Positions 45,366-62,385 are shown, counted from the stretch's first letter. The stretch: DNA of 64,000 nt from Coprinellus micaceus (GCA_951394405.1 OX596334.1:3348001-3412000), one strand, 5' to 3'. The notes: generated from the sequence alone by a model not told the origin. Numbers and translations: made by a program.

Positions 45366-48300
45366 ATGGCGGCAAGGACCATAGGAGAGACTATCAGCGG
45401 ACTTACGAGCGATAAAATCAAAGAAAGGACGGAATGTGTCCAGGCACTTCGATCCCACTTTTCCACCGACTGGAACTCTTCGAAGCGCATCGATGCCAAG
45501 GTCTTCAAGTCGCTCTTGGACGGAATCTTCGGTTCAGTGGAGACGGAGCGGTTACTCCTGGGGAAGGCAAGGTCGAAGTCGACAAAGGGAGGGTCATCTG
45601 AAGCGACGGTAGCCAAACGGTTAGGGGAAGCAGGAAAGGCAGTGCGGTTGGTGGTGGAGAAGACAATGGCTCAAATGAGTCGAAAGGAGACTGTGCCTAC
45701 GATGAATCGCCTCCTTCGTTTGGCAGAATTTCACCGCGATCTCTTCCCTCATGTCGGCCTCGATTATCTGAAGACGCTCAAGCATCTTGCAAGCTACAGG
45801 CCGCATTTGGATCATTTCCGGGAGGATCATTGGGTGGAAAGCGTCGAGATTTGCTTCAATGTTATCCTCGGCGACGCGTTGTCCACTGAACTCTCGGATA
45901 TTGATGGTGGTCACCAGAATGCCATGGATGTCGATAGTGAAGGCGAGCATGAAGACGATGATGAGCTTCCATCGACGCAACACTCGAGAAAGAGGACAGC
46001 GGCGACACAGGATCATGGTCGAGCAGCGCCTACAAAACGCCGTCGCCAGCAGATATCGGTTACTGCTGAACAGGTGGAATGTGCATCGATGCTTTCCATA
46101 CTTCTGCAGACTTCAAACTCCCCTCTCGCCAACCCTTGTTCTTCCGCTCGTGAATCCGATTACAGCCACCTCACGCCTGCAATCCTTGACCGCCTGTATC
46201 GAATCCTCGCAATTTACCCTGGCGAGTCCTCCATTCTTTACGACTATCTCGAAGCTGTGTCTTTGACTCTCGACCGCGTCGCATTCAACGCGATTAAGGA
46301 AGTTCGGACGTTCGCACACCGAACCTGGAACAGCTTCATTCAACTATTAGATGTGAAGGATAAGCGCATCAAGGAGCGGCTTCTCATCGTTATTCGACAC
46401 CTCTTCCCCTTCATCCCGTCTCCCACGGAGATAGCCGTTCCGGGATCTCGTCAGTCAGCCCATACATTCCGTACCCACGATGCGTTGGGAGACCTTTGGG
46501 ATAAACTCGACAAGGAATGCGAGAATAAATGGGGGGTGGGCGGCTTAAATCTCGACTTTCTTCGGCTCGAACTCATCGATGATGCTGGGCCCAGCGATGC
46601 GGGCAATCCCTTCGTTGCCTCTACCTTCCGCGCAGCATGGAATTTCGATTCCGGGCAGGCCCTTTCCTGGGCTACCATAGAACTGCAGGCAGATTGCGCG
46701 CGCCAGGTATGTGGTCATGAGACTGACGAGCGTTCTAAATTGACGCAATGATCAGTTGTACACCCTATCCGAACTAGGAACCCCTCGAGCGGCGGGCAAA
46801 CGCAAGGCAAGGATTCAGAATCCAGTCGCCTCTTTGCTAAATACCATCTATTCGCAACCCACGACTCAAAGCCGACGCTACCATCTCCAGGTTTTACTCT
46901 TCTTCATCGACCGGCATTGGATAGTTCTCCCGGACGACATGAAGCACGATATCGCAACAACCCTCCTCCAATTCGTCAATGTGGACGATCCTGACGTCCA
47001 GCCTTGGATCTTCCTGAACCTCGCTGCTGTAGCTTTCGCCGAAAGGAGGTGTTTAGAAAGCAACCCGGATCTCCTGAAGCCATCTCAACAGATTGAAGTG
47101 CTCGGCCCCCAAACATGGGACGCAGTTTGGACGCACGCGGTTCGGCGTTCCAACACTCCTGGTTTGTGCCGTGCTGCCTGCCATGTGGCTCACGCCCTCC
47201 TGGTGTCCCTTTTCAGGTTCACTCCCCCTTCCGGTCACATCTTCCTCACATCCCAACAAGTCATTCAGGACATCGAAACCATTGGGAAAGATCTTGACTT
47301 TCAAGGCCCATCATACCCCTACGATTCGGTCTGCATGTTTCTAACCAAATGCCTACGCATTGCGTCCCAGGACGTAAGATTGTACAAGACACAGCTCGAG
47401 GACAAGGTTTCCAAATGGCTTTCCGACTCATGGACTGTCACGGGCGCTACCAGGGACACAGCTATCCTCAACACGGTCAGCGACATCCTGGTCCTACTAG
47501 AAACTGTCGCAGGGTTGAGCAAACAGACGGACCTTCACTTCCGCTTTGTTCTTCCTCTATCACCCATTGTGGAGAGTATGCGAATGGAGAAAAGGTTGAG
47601 GATCATCCGAGACTACCTTCTATCGGCATCCTTGCCTTCCTGCGCACAGGATGAGCAGCCCCAGTCTTCGGCTACATCACCTACTTCCATCGACCAAGCC
47701 GTGGATCCGGATACTGTGCACATGACGCCTTCGTCGAATGACATCCGCCTCGAAGCTCGCCCTCGCGAACGCAAGGTATCGGCATACTTCGCCAGGACGC
47801 TGGACACTCTTCTCGTAGAATGGAAGTCCCGCGTATCCAGTACCAGTCACATTCCTATCGAAGTTGCCCGCCAGGCGCTCGATTTTGCTATAGCTGCGAT
47901 AGCCTTCGAATGCGCCTTGACCGTCAACTCGACATTACCAAATAGCCGGGTCCTCAAAACGGCTGGGGAGCTTCTCTCTGGCATCGTGGTTTATACAAAG
48001 GAGTCGCGTTGGACTCTCCCAGAGAAGATGTCGATTCTGCTGGGCCTTGAAACCATCGTTTCTGCCTCGGGGGTTGCGGCTGAAGGACCATGGGAAGCAA
48101 TCACGCCCTCCGACTACGACAACGACGGGATGGCCCGAAAAGAACGTGTGTACAACTCCGAAACCCCTTCAGATCTGTCACGTAGAAGGCGTAACGCCTT
48201 GCTACGAGCAATATGGCAATCGAACGATGTAAGTAATCGAACTCCTCTTGTTGCAGCGATTGTTCACTGTAATCTCCAGCTACAAAGCTCGCTCAAACTC

Positions 48301-51300
48301 CTCACCGACACTGTACGCTCAGTGGTTGATGCTGCAAGTAGCACCCCCGTGGCCAATTCTCAGTCATTTGAAATGGATGACGGCTTTGGCCCCATCCGAA
48401 CCTCAGCGACCAGTGCTGCAACAGCCGACACTGCCCAAGCAACCGAACTGCTTCGGCAACTCTACGAGATCTACATCCCTATACTCACCCGAGGTCCTCT
48501 ATTGCAGTCATCTTCAGGCCAGCCAACAAGGGACCGTCAACTAATCGAACGCCTGATAGAAGCAGCAGAGTCGAACCCTGACTGGTTTGTCATGGTTGCT
48601 CCTCTTGTTCTACGAGAGATCGAATCTGGAGCGCTAGAGTGCAACTTCAACCAGGGGGCAGAATTATTCGAGAGTCTGGGGTCTGTCCTTCAACTATACC
48701 CATACAGCCTCAACCCCTCTGCGGCCGACCTGACGATCCAACTTGCGCAATCGACCCTCAGCCTCTGGTCAGCAACTGGATCTATCTCCGACGCCGACAT
48801 AACGAGCCGCGCACAGACACTCGTTGGGTGGTTTAGTGCCAACTGCCAAAAGGGTCTTTTGCGGGCATGGGAATCTCGAGACAAGTTCGTTCGCTTCCTC
48901 GAGAAGTACGTCGAGTCGGACCCATTGGAGTCGGTATGGCAGGGGTTGGAAGGAGAGAAAATCAAGATTATGAAGCCAATGGAACTCATGGCTACTCTCA
49001 CAGCAGATCCAGATGTTCGAGTTCGGTTTCGAGCGGCAGTAACGGTCCCTCGGGTATTGGTCACTTCCCAGGTGCATAGCGGCAACCTTGTTGGAGTTTA
49101 TACCACCCAAATTACCAACGCCCTTCCAGCGAACCCCGACATGTGAGCGTCCTTCAGTTCCTCAGACTTACCCACACACTAAAGCTGCCCCCAGCTACGA
49201 GGAGATGATCACCCGCCTCCTGACCGTTGCCAATGTCATGGTGGTCAGCTCGGCGGTGCGCAGGGGTGCATATTGGAACCTGCTCGAAATCTGCCAGAAG
49301 GATGCCACCTACGCCACACACATCCAGCACGCCCTGGAAGCAGTGGTGGGCAGGTTGGGGATGCCAACGCTAGTATCTCTCTTCGAAGCCTACGCCTTTC
49401 AGCTATCTATTTCGATGTCCCGGAACGATATCGCCCTATGGGAATTTCCTCCCAGCCTTTTGGGCTTCAAGGACAGGTCCTCGTGCCTCGAAACAGCGTT
49501 TCCCGCATACGTGCCGGCCTATATATTGTGCGGACAATTCCCCACGCTCGAGGTCCATTGCAAAAACCTGAGCAAGGATCCCCGTGACGCCCAACGGGAA
49601 TGTTTCGGCGATGCTGTGGGATTCTCTGCTAGTACGTGGTATGACAACGACCAAGGCCGGCATGGTCAGAATATTGAGGAAACACTCGCGCAAACGCTTT
49701 TCGACGCCACCACGCTGCACACAGACATCCCTGACAACGTCGACGGGATCGCTGCGGCTATTCTTCGAACACTAGGTGACCAGGACACATCGGCAGAAGG
49801 GCCAGTCGTCCACGCTCTCAATCGCCATGACCCGAGCGGCGAATCCAGCCAGGTATTCTCGTACCTCGTTCGATATCGAAAACTCTACTCGTTCGACACA
49901 CACGAACCGAATCTACCCAAGTGCAACTCCAAGAGCGTCGTCCAGGCTCTGGGATGGCTGGCCACTAAGGTGCCCGAGACGTTCGACAACGCAACCATCT
50001 ACCACGTCTTCCACACGCTCTTTGCCTGCATCGAGCAAACCCCCCTTGTCAACGAGAAGTACCGCCTGCTCAACGCTCTTTGCATGTGGATCTCCATGAC
50101 ATATAAAGTCATCGCCGACCATCCTAACCTCCTTCACACTCTCGTACATGGCGCCACATCTCTCCTTAGCCAGCACGTCCTCGCCCGTTCAGCTCAGTCC
50201 ATATTGGAATGGTCATTCCGCGTGTACCACAATAGCAAACTGTCCGACGCGAGAATGTCCTCCGTCTTGGTCCGCATTTGCGGTATCGCCCACGACTACT
50301 CGAAATCGACACAAGGACCGTTGGCGCGCTTGGGAGCTGACCTATCCACTTGGATCGACGAGCAGGCATTCGCACTATGCCAGGTCAAAGTTATTGCCGA
50401 ACGCGTTATGAACGCTCTCCCGGCGTGGGCTAGGAATCCAACAGGCGGGCTGGCAGAATTATCCGCCGATATCGGCTGGAGCAACATCGAGAAGATCTTC
50501 AAGGAGGGACACGGTGGGCCAAACAAATTCAGGGTTGTGCGAAGGCTCAAGGATTACGTGTCCAACGAAACGTCGGTTTTCCAAAGCGAGATTTTCTGGC
50601 GCCTGAAAGAATCAATTCCCACCGCTGAAAGGCTTCACGAGGAAGACGCAATCGCTTTCACCGATCTGTTGCTCGACAATTACGGTCGCATTGACAGTCT
50701 TTCTGCCGAGCAACCAGACCGCGAGATGCAAACTATTCGAATGCGGCATCGTCGTCAGACGAAAGGGTCAGGCTCTCATGAAGCAGGGCTAATCACTGAC
50801 GCCCGGGACTCCATCATCTATGGCTTGTTGGTGCTATTGGAAGACGAATCCCCAACCCTGGTTCATACGGCGTACAAGACCCTTCGCCTGATGCTTGCTG
50901 CCTTGCCGATTGACCCTGTCAAGTCGAAAGCCTGGCAGCCTGTGAATCGTGACGAGCTTCGCCTTCTTCAGTCGAATCCGTCTCCCCTCCTCAACCGCCC
51001 TGCGCGCGATTTGTCGGTCCTCAAGTCCGCACAATACGTAGAGGGATCCGCCAAGTTCGCTACCTGGGTTACTCACCTCGCCAAGCTCATCGCAGACATC
51101 ATGGCTTCAGAAGAGGGCTATGCCTCCTTTGGCCAGCTTTACCCCATTCTATCCATCGACGTTGCCACCTCAGAGCAAGCACTCCCCGTGCTAATACTTT
51201 GCTTGCTCACACACGAGCAACAGAAGAAACCTCCCGAAACTCAATGGAAAGAGACCCTCTCAGAATTCTTCACCAACGTCTTACTCTTTCCTGGTTCGTG

Positions 51301-54300
51301 CCTCCCGGTGGTTAGGTGCATCGTGGAAACGGTCATCCATCTACGCTACTTCCAAATAAAGGCGGGGGAAGGAGCCGCTCGCCTTACATGCAATCAATGG
51401 CTCGACATCGACTTCATTACTCTGGCCAAAAGCGCTGTCCGCTGTGGAGCGTATACGACTGCTGTTCTCTTTCTGGACCTCGCGGGAGACCAAGACGATT
51501 ACTCCCTCCTAGACTCGAGCACGACTGAACAGATTCAGTACGAGATCTACGCACACATTGACGAACCGGATGGATTCTATGGTATCAAGACGACCAATCC
51601 CACCCAGTTTCTTGTCCAACGCCTCCACCACGAAAAGCAATGGGATAAAGCGTTTCGTTTCCACGGCGCCATGCTTGAAGCGCAACCAACCAACCCTACC
51701 AGCAGCGATACCTCTGGGCTTCTGGAATCATTCAACGCCTTTGGTTTCAACACGCTTGCGATGCAGACTCTACGACAAACAGACTCGCGTTCAGTATCCA
51801 ACGACAAGACTGGCACCGCGATGAGTTACAAGCTGGGGTGGCGATCAGAAACCTGGGACCTGCCTGATCGGGATACCTACTGCTCAGGCGCTCCTTTGTA
51901 CAACGCTTTACGGGCCATGTACCGTGAACGTGACCCCAAGACGATCGACGCTCAGCTCCGGCGCTCGTTTTACAGAGAAGTCGATCAACTCCGGAGGCTG
52001 GGAATCGAGAGTGTCGCGGAAATCAAGGCCGTTCTCCAGTCCATGATGTGCTTGGACCAAATCCTTCGCTGGAGAAATGCACCCACTGCTGACCAGGATG
52101 GGAATGGAGTAGGGCTCCCCCAGTGGCCGGACTTTGAGAAGATCAGCCCCGAGTTCGAGTGCGTCAAGTTTACTTACTCACCGCTTGACAACCGTGCTCA
52201 TCTATCGCGTTAGATTTTCAGATCTCGAAAACATCATGTCGACGAGAATTGCGCTCGTAAGGTCCGTTCGTCAAAAGGAGGCTCAAAGGCGCCAGATTGG
52301 CGACATCGTTTCACCTTCCATTGAAGCTTGCGTGAAGCTGGAGCAACAATGCCTTCTATCTATGTCCCGAGCCGCGAGAAATACGAATCAGACTCAAATC
52401 GCTCTGAACTCCATCGTGAAAGCTCAACGGCTCGGAGTCTCGTCCGAAGTGTCACAAGAGTACGCAAAGGTGCTCTGGTCATTGAATGAGCCTAAGCTTG
52501 CAGTGGACCATCTTGCGGACATGGTGAATAGGGTTACACCGACGGATTCGAAGCTTCTCAAACCGACTCTGCTGGCGCGTTTGGTATGCCAACAAGAGTA
52601 CTGCACCCTGGTAGTTTGTCACTCACCTCTCCCATAGGGTACGTGGACGTCGGAAGCCTGTCTCCAAAAGCCAACCGAAATCTGGAACACGTACTTCGCG
52701 CCTGCTCGGAAATACCTAACTGGTATTGACCCTGAAGATGCCTCCAAAGTGGCCGGGGTGTTCCACCAGTGCGCGGCATTCGCAGATAAGCAGTATAACG
52801 CCATGAACAGGTCCCCCGACATGATTCGAAGGACAGTCTACATCCGGCGCAAGGAACAAGAAATCCAGGAGCGTTCGAAGCAATTGTCCCAGCTCAGCCA
52901 GGGTCAAAACCAGAACCGCTTGGAGGAAGTTCAGAGGGCGCAGAAGCTCGCGCAGAAGGTCTTGGACGATGACACGGCACTCCACAAAAGCCTTAGGGGT
53001 GCACGAGATGAGTTCCTTAAGCAAGCCCTGGTCTTGTACTCACAGTGTCTATCCATGTCCGAAGCGTTCGACGACGAAGCTCCTATCAAATTCTCCTCTC
53101 TTTGGTTTGCGAACTTCGACGACGAAGTTGTGAAAGAGAAGATTATCCAACCAGCTTTGGGAAGGATCCCGTCTAGGAAGTTCATATTCTTGGCTGTGAG
53201 TCGTTGATTTCGTTTGGTTTATTGTCAAACTCACTTCTCATTAGCACCAATTGACCGCGCGCATGACGAAGAAGCCACCAGCGAACCAGACGCAGAATCA
53301 GGCTTGTCTTCAACGCCTTATCGTTCGCCTTTGCCAAGAGCATCCATTCCACAGCCTTTACCAGGTGTATTGCCTTCGAGCCGATACTGTTCCCAGCGCG
53401 CCGCTCTTTACGCAGTCTCAAGCGACGAGGACCGATCGTAGTGACGCTGCTGATGCGCTGCTGGCTTCTTTACGGGACGACCAAACAGTGGGAAGCCGCG
53501 TTCGGGACGTCGAGAAGGCCTGCGATGCCTACCTTCAGTGGGCTAAATACCCTGCTAGTAAGACCGCACCTCAGAATCAAAAGATTCCAGCCCAAATGAA
53601 GATTCGTACTCTCAAGCGCCTCAAAATCCCGGTATTGACTGCGGAGACCAAGGTGGACCCGTCGATGCGGTATGAAAACTGTCTGTTCATCAGGTCTTAC
53701 AAGGAGACCTATGACACAGCCGGAGGAATCAATTTGCCGAAAATCACAGTGTGCATCGACGAACAGAATCAACAACACAAACAGCTGGTATGTCATGCCA
53801 TGGAGTTCTCCAGTTCTCTTGGATTTTAACTCGTTGCAGTTCAAGGGGAACGATGACATGCGCCAAGACGCCGTCATGGAACAGGTCTTCGAACTGGTTA
53901 ACAACCTTCTCTATGCCGATCGTGAGACGTGCCGAAGGAGCCTGCGGGTCCGCAGTTACAAAGTCATCCCTCTCGGAACGCAGGCCGGTGTCCTAGAATT
54001 TGTCCCGGATACAGCGCCTTTACGAATTTGGCTTTACAGGGCGCACGAAACGTGCGTCGAACTCTGAGGACTGTGTGTCGAATTCTACTAACTACCACAC
54101 GCATAGGTATCGTCGTAATGACTGGACTCCGCAAAAAGCCAATAAACACATATCCAATGTGCAGAAGTCTTCGACGGAAGAAAGAGTTAAGGCGTACAAA
54201 GAAGCTCGACATCATATTCGGCCAGTCTTCAGACACTACTTCACTGAAAAGCACAAAACACCCCTCCTCTGGTTCGCTATGCGGTTGCGATACACGCGAA

Positions 54301-54977
54301 GTGTAGCGACTACGTCGATTGTTGGATATATTCTAGGCTTAGGCGACCGACACACGTCAAATATTCTCCTTCACGCTGAGGGAGAAGTCGTTCACATCGA
54401 CCTTGGAATCGCCTTTGATCAGGTGCGTTCAGATATTCCCCCCTTTTAGAAATGACTACTCTAATGCGTTGACTCAGGGTAAACTACTTCCCGTCCCTGA
54501 ACTTGTACCGTTCCGCCTGACTCGCGATATGGTCGATGGGATGGGCGTATCCGGTACCCAGGGTGTTTTCCAGCGTTGTTCCGAGGAGACGCTGCGTGTC
54601 CTTCGAGAGGGCTCTGACATCATAATGTCCGTATTGGAGGTCTTTAAGCATGACCCCTTGCATTCCTGGTACGCACATTTGAACCTGCGGCTTTCGGACA
54701 CTGGCTTATGCGTATATTGCCGACCAGGACGGCAAACGAAGTCAAGATTCGTCGAGTTCAACAAGATGTCCCCATCACACCGTCTGAATTCGCTGGCATC
54801 GGCATCGACATGAACAGTGGGACAGCTGAGGAAGCAGCTGATCGTGCCTTGAGCTCAGTCGAGCGAAAGCTCGATAAAAGCCTTAGCGTTGAAACTACTG
54901 TGAATGTCCTTATAGCCGAGGCGACTGACATCCATAATTTAGCCGTTATCTTTCCTGGATGGGGCCCTCACCTTTGA
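45366..54977 (+). CDS. TEL1: Tel1/ATM checkpoint kinase (PIKK)
   Basis: Very large DNA-damage and telomere-maintenance kinase, recruited to breaks by the Mre11-Rad50-Xrs2 complex, nuclear. The N-terminus carries a TAN-like motif (SDKIKERTECVQALRSHF). Helical HEAT-type repeats continue for about 2,200 residues through exons opening at ~46755 and ~49196. The FAT region precedes the kinase domain (FLVQRLHHEKQWDKAFRFHG). Kinase signatures: FKGNDDMRQDAVMEQVFELV, the PIKK loop LGLGDRHTSNILLHAEGEVV and HIDLGIAFDQG as the DFG equivalent. GKLLPVPELVPFRLTRDMVD is the substrate-facing loop. The FATC tail ends NLAVIFPGWGPHL and TGA. Roughly a dozen introns, concentrated in the last 3 kb. A nuclear-localisation-like RKRTAA...KRRR cluster lies near residue 210. 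Mec1 is excluded by the TAN-like motif and the HIDLG loop context. Confidence 0.93.
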
Positions 54978-55510
54978 TGGGTTGCTCCTACACATTCATG
55001 ACTCCCTCCGTAACCTACAACTGACCATTCCATTTTATGTCTTACCACCTGTTGGCACCTCGGACCTTGCTATCACGCACATGGCATTCGCTGCTGTTCG
55101 CTTCACATCCCCTCCAAACGTAGTTACGTACACTGCTTCCCTCCTGCACAATCGACATTTGCAACTCGTCTTAAAGACGCTGTGGACCACAGACCACAAT
55201 GTTAGGTAGCCTTGGTGGGTTGGCCTGGTATTCATCGACATCAGTGGATGGCCCAAAAGGGTATTTGAGCGCTTAAGGCCTTATTGTCTTCCGGTTGTTT
55301 CAGCCGCCGAATTCTCCACCAGTGGGTCCTCGTGGGCTGTCGTCATCACTTATTGTCCTCTTTAGCACGAGCGTAGCATCCCTCGGGCCATACATAATAG
55401 GCCAAGTCGAAGAAGAGTTACCGCACCCTCTGCCCTTTGCCTGTATCGTCCTTAACCCGCGGCAAAGCGCTTGAACCGTAGTTCTCTCGTCCTATCCACT
55501 GGGTGCACCG
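54978..55510. other. intergenic between TEL1 and the arrestin-like gene
   Basis: About 530 bases, tandem arrangement. No gene seen; it should contain the TEL1 terminator and the arrestin-like gene's promoter. Confidence 0.5.
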
Positions 55511-57295
55511 ATGGTTGAAAGAAACGCTGAGGGGCCTTACCTTCCTCCCCGTTATTCTACCCTGTCACTGGTGGAGCTTCCAACCTACCCGACTCCAGGA
55601 GAGCTCGACATTGCCCGCCTCATTGACGACCCCAGCCGCGGCGATCGTGCATCTCGGCAAGCCTTTGACTTCTGCCTAGAGGCCAAAGGGGGGATAACTC
55701 GGGGACAGGGACAGCCATGGGTAACCCTGAGACTATTCAGCACTGTTCCTGCGTCTCTACAGCGGCCTCGATACACTGGAGGAGAGGATGTGGAAGGCGT
55801 GGTCTTGCTCGACCTTCAACACTCGCAGACTATCATTTCCGTCTCCGTTGTGGTGAGCATTTTATGCGATCGACAAGGCCGATGCTAATGAGTGGACCCC
55901 TTTAGCTGAGGGGACAGATGTTAACAAGCTCCCGGTCCGACGGGATCCATTCCTTCGTGGAGGTGGTCACCCCCATCTGGGATAGTACGACGTCGACCGC
56001 TGGAGATGGAAATCTACGAGGGAGACATACATTGCCATTTGCCGTTCCATTCCCCATTGAATTTCCCGACTCATTCGCCGTCAAAACCAAACGGAAGGGC
56101 CGGGGCGGTGAAGACGATCCTCTCGCGATGTTCCCTACGCCCCAGACTGTTTGCCAAAGAGGAATCAACGCCAATGTCCAGTACGAGGTGACACTGAAAA
56201 TTACAACCTCTGGGTTATTCAAGTCTAAGCACAGGTGCGTTTAATATCTACCTCAGATGTCCAGCGCTGATCTGTAACTTTGAAAGAGTATCCGGGACAG
56301 TCCTCTACGTGCCGATCATTCGTGCGCCACCTCTTCCCCCACTGCGGGCCAGCGCCTACGTGGGCGGCTCTTTCCTTATCGGACCTGAAGACGACCCCAC
56401 TGGGTGGCAACCTCTTCCCACGTTCCATGCCCAAGTTTCGGTACGAGGAAGATCGTACGATATCGAATGCACAGTACGTGGGCATCAAAGCTGCAGTTCA
56501 TCTCCGTAGTATGTTCCAGCTGAGTGTGTCCCCCTCGATAGGTCTCCATCGCCAATCCCACGACATATACGCGAGGGACAGTTATCCCTTGCTACCTCGT
56601 CTGCAGGACCTCTAACACAGATGACCAGAGTAACGCCATATTGCACGCATTCATTGCTCAAAACTGCGTATCGCTCGACCTTTTCCAACGTGTTCACTAC
56701 TACCAGGATCCAAGGGTTGCCGCGCCTGTCAATGCAAGTGGGGCTGTAAAGATCGGTCAGGGCAGCAAAGCTGCGCGAAGTAACAACTCGGAGGAGGGAG
56801 GTACTGCAGCTTGGTGGACTCCACGAGCCCAGGTGGCGAGGGGAGACGTGAAGGAGGACGGGTTCAAGTCGATGTCGGAATTGTCCTTGGAGGGAGAGGT
56901 GCATATTGACGTTGCACTACTTCCAACATGCAAAGTACCGTTCCTCGAGGTTTGGGTGAGTGCTTCCTACCACTGCCTAAGATTGCCGTTGTCGAAATAT
57001 TTTACCTCAGCACGAGGTCCAAGTATCCCTCAAGGGATCGCAGGACCTTGACATCACGGTCATCCCTGGGGACCCTGGTGTCGGCCTTCCCTCGGCGATG
57101 AAGAAACCACCAACCCTGAATGCGGATACCAATGGCCTTCCTTCCTGGTCCGTCCGAATAGTGACCGCCCACGCACCAGCGGGCCCAGTTCCCGCCCCCT
57201 TCACACCCCGCCCAGCGAGAAAGAAAAAGGACCTGTCCGTTGTGCAGGAGCTGCAGTACATCACGAATAGTTTCTCTGCCGGTCCTTACCAGTAG
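55511..57295 (+). CDS. arrestin-like protein
   Basis: It starts MVERNAEGPYLPPRYSTL, with a proline-rich lead. The arrestin N-like beta-sandwich follows: EDVEGVVLLDLQHSQTIISV, SVVLRGQ, LPFAVPFPIEFPDSF and NANVQYEVTLKITTSGLF. The second sandwich starts TYTRGTVIPCYLVCRTSN, the equivalent of the family's YTRGTVIPC strand, which appears only if the intron ends before GTCTCC at ~56541. It continues LEGEVHIDVALLPTCKVPFL and ends SFSAGPYQ. At least five introns. Fungal arrestin-related proteins adapt ubiquitin ligases to membrane transporters; a PPRYSTL segment near the N-terminus is PPxY-like and could contact a Rsp5-type ligase (inference). The cargo is unknown. Confidence 0.78.
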
Positions 57296-57998
57296 AGCGC
57301 AATGTGAACTACCATTATGCGTATTTATTAATCACGCCAGAGCCACTGTAACTGAGAGTGGGTCCCCAGTGGACTGTGTTATCGGGCTTGGAGATTCGTT
57401 GGAAGTCTCTGTTTCGGCGGCCAGTTCCAGGCATTTTGAAACTTGATCTCGGTGAAATTACACACATGCACGCTCTCTCGTGGATGAAGGAAAAAAGGAG
57501 ATGCGCAGAAGCGGAGTGAAGAGGTGAGAAAATCAGAACAACGTATGAGAAGAAGGAAGCGGGGCGACAGGTGTATACAACAGCATAAGAAACGAAAGAA
57601 CTTCAAAAGGGGGATGCGGGGTGACACGGAGCGTGGTACGAATACAACACAACCGAAATTCGGCGATGAAGAGGGATCACAAACAAGCGTGGTCTCCACG
57701 AAGGACACCACACAGTGAATATTTGAATGCCAATCGGTGAGAGAGTAAACCAAATTGTCAAATCAAGTTCACATACGAGTGGGAAAAGGCAGAGAGAGGT
57801 GCTAATAGTGGTTATACTGAAGTCCGCCAAAAAGAAGAGAAGATACAGTACGGAGATGCACATCAACACAGCCAAGTATTAGATTGACGACTGACGAATA
57901 GAAAGAAAAGATCCATCGAAACCAGGGGTATGAATTTATTTCCTTTGCCTTACAAGTTAGTATAGTCAGCTCAAAGTTCATCAGAGAAAACGCTACAC
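57296..57998. other. intergenic, convergent 3' ends
   Basis: About 700 bases between the arrestin-like gene and the PAK gene, purine-rich on the plus strand. ORFs on both strands are repetitive in Arg, Lys or Phe, Ser and look random. No gene seen. Confidence 0.55.
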
Positions 57999-60593
<2,595 letters not shown>

Positions 60594-62112
60594 TACCGAT
60601 TGGACGGCAACCGACGAAAATTAGACCCTTTGAGATTTGAGCCCCGGAACGCGTCGAGCTTCGATACAGCCAATCTGGAAAGATGAACACGATTGTCAGC
60701 AAAATTGCCACTCCAGGCCATGCACGATGAATACCAGGCAGTTTGGGGGGGCAAAAACCGCAGACTGGGAGCTGATTCTGGTTGTCACGGATATCAATGA
60801 TTACGACCAGCCTGGCCGTAAAGATGATCCTGCGTCCTGAACCCGTAAACTCTCCTCACGATCACGCACGGGGGACGTGCGCCGACGAGCTTGCTGCGGA
60901 CGGCGACGACGAGCCTACGAGGGGAGGTAGAGCGAGCGGACGATGATGGACGTCGAGGGTGAAGCCTTGACAATTCCAGAAAAGTCACACACTGCCCACC
61001 TCCCGCCCTTCACCCAGTCTGTGATACCCAGCCGGTCGTGGAGCTCTGTCGTCTGTCGTTGTACTCTTATGACTACGGTGCTCAAGATCCATAGAGCCAC
61101 CAGGCACAGGCTCCAACTCTCCCAGACTCACCAGCCAGCCCCCACAGCACAATTGACAGCCCATTTTGTAGGCTCCCTTACCTCGGTCTACTGCCATGGT
61201 GAGAGGCAATTTGAACTTTTGGAGGCTCCAAGGCTACGCTAACCTTGACGTTTTCTGCCTACTACTTGATTCCATCTGCCAGCCGCACTCTTGGTCTTGA
61301 CTGAGATGGTTTGCTCTGTGGTTCCTTCTGTCCAGTATCTCTGTCCCCTGCAGGTTAATTCCCTGATGGCCACCTTGGACAATTGAACCTGTCTTTCAGG
61401 GATCAATTTCACCATTTCGTCTTCCGTCTACCTTTTCGGACAAAGCAATCTAGAGACAGATATCGCTGCCCTCTGAACCCCCTCGTACCATTGGCCAGAG
61501 TGACAACGATTCGCAGTGAGGCAAGGCTTCGGACCTGTCGCCCATGCCAAAAAATAGGGACATCGCTCATATCTCATCTAACAGCAACTAGGCCTCCTAG
61601 TTCTCGCAGCGGTACCGACATTCGGCAGCCATCGACAATTGTGGCTCCCCGCTCGGATCCTCCCAACCCTCTGTGCATAGCGATCGGCGAGCCCACACTC
61701 ATTCGTCACTCCATTGTTCAGGCGTATTTATGTGTCTCTGAATGGACCCTATGAGTCTTTGTGGCCCAGATGCAGCCACCCTTGCTCTGAATATCTTGGA
61801 CCCTTCTGGGAGTGAAAAAGGTATATATACGCGCTCAAAGTCTTCAAGGCGTTCCCGTCCGCGTCATACCACTGAGGCTGGCTCACATCAAATTAGAGGG
61901 AATTCAATAATACTCGGGGGTTTCAAGAAACAGTATGTGAACTCATTGTCATGAACTTGCTTGTGGACCTGACGAAACTTTCAGAGACAAATTCACGATT
62001 TTACGAACAAGCGATACGACCAAGCGCCTCTTCACACCTACGCGCACTTCCTTCACGAAACACGACCTCGAAAACGACCCCCACCAAAACCAACGTTACC
62101 TAACCAGCCCTC
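60594..62112. other. gene-poor interval upstream of the PAK gene
   Basis: The left end should hold the PAK promoter. Plus-strand ORFs at 60943-61242, 61383-61754 and 61742-61954 lack family patterns and could not be joined into one splice model. No pheromone precursor (CaaX end) or receptor was found. Confidence 0.45.
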
Positions 62113-62385
62113 ATGGGAACCACACACCCGGACTCCCCATCCCAAAACAACGGCGCCTTCATTGCGTCTATGATCCTACCCACATCGCCAGTGGCCGCAT
62201 CCTCCAGTGGCCGCCCTCTCGCTAACCACCAGTCGACGACATCGGCTGGGAACGACCATTTGACAAACCCTCGCAGCCCTCAAGGGCTCAATTTCGGCGT
62301 TGCTTCTTCTCAATTCGGAAGGGCCGTTAGGAGGAAGAGATCGTCACCCGACCTTAGGGCCCAGTTCAAGAGCTTGGAGGAGTAA
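62113..62385 (+). CDS. small hypothetical protein (90 residues)
   Basis: It reads MGTTHPDSPSQNNGAFIA at the start, is rich in Ser, Pro and Asn, and ends with a basic patch and an amphipathic end (RRKRSSPDLRAQFKSLEE). The composition looks protein-like and it could be a whole short gene or the last exon of a gene starting in 61.3-62.0 kb. No family is recognised. Confidence 0.25.
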   Translation: MGTTHPDSPSQNNGAFIASMILPTSPVAASSSGRPLANHQSTTSAGNDHLTNPRSPQGLNFGVASSQFGRAVRRKRSSPDLRAQFKSLEE

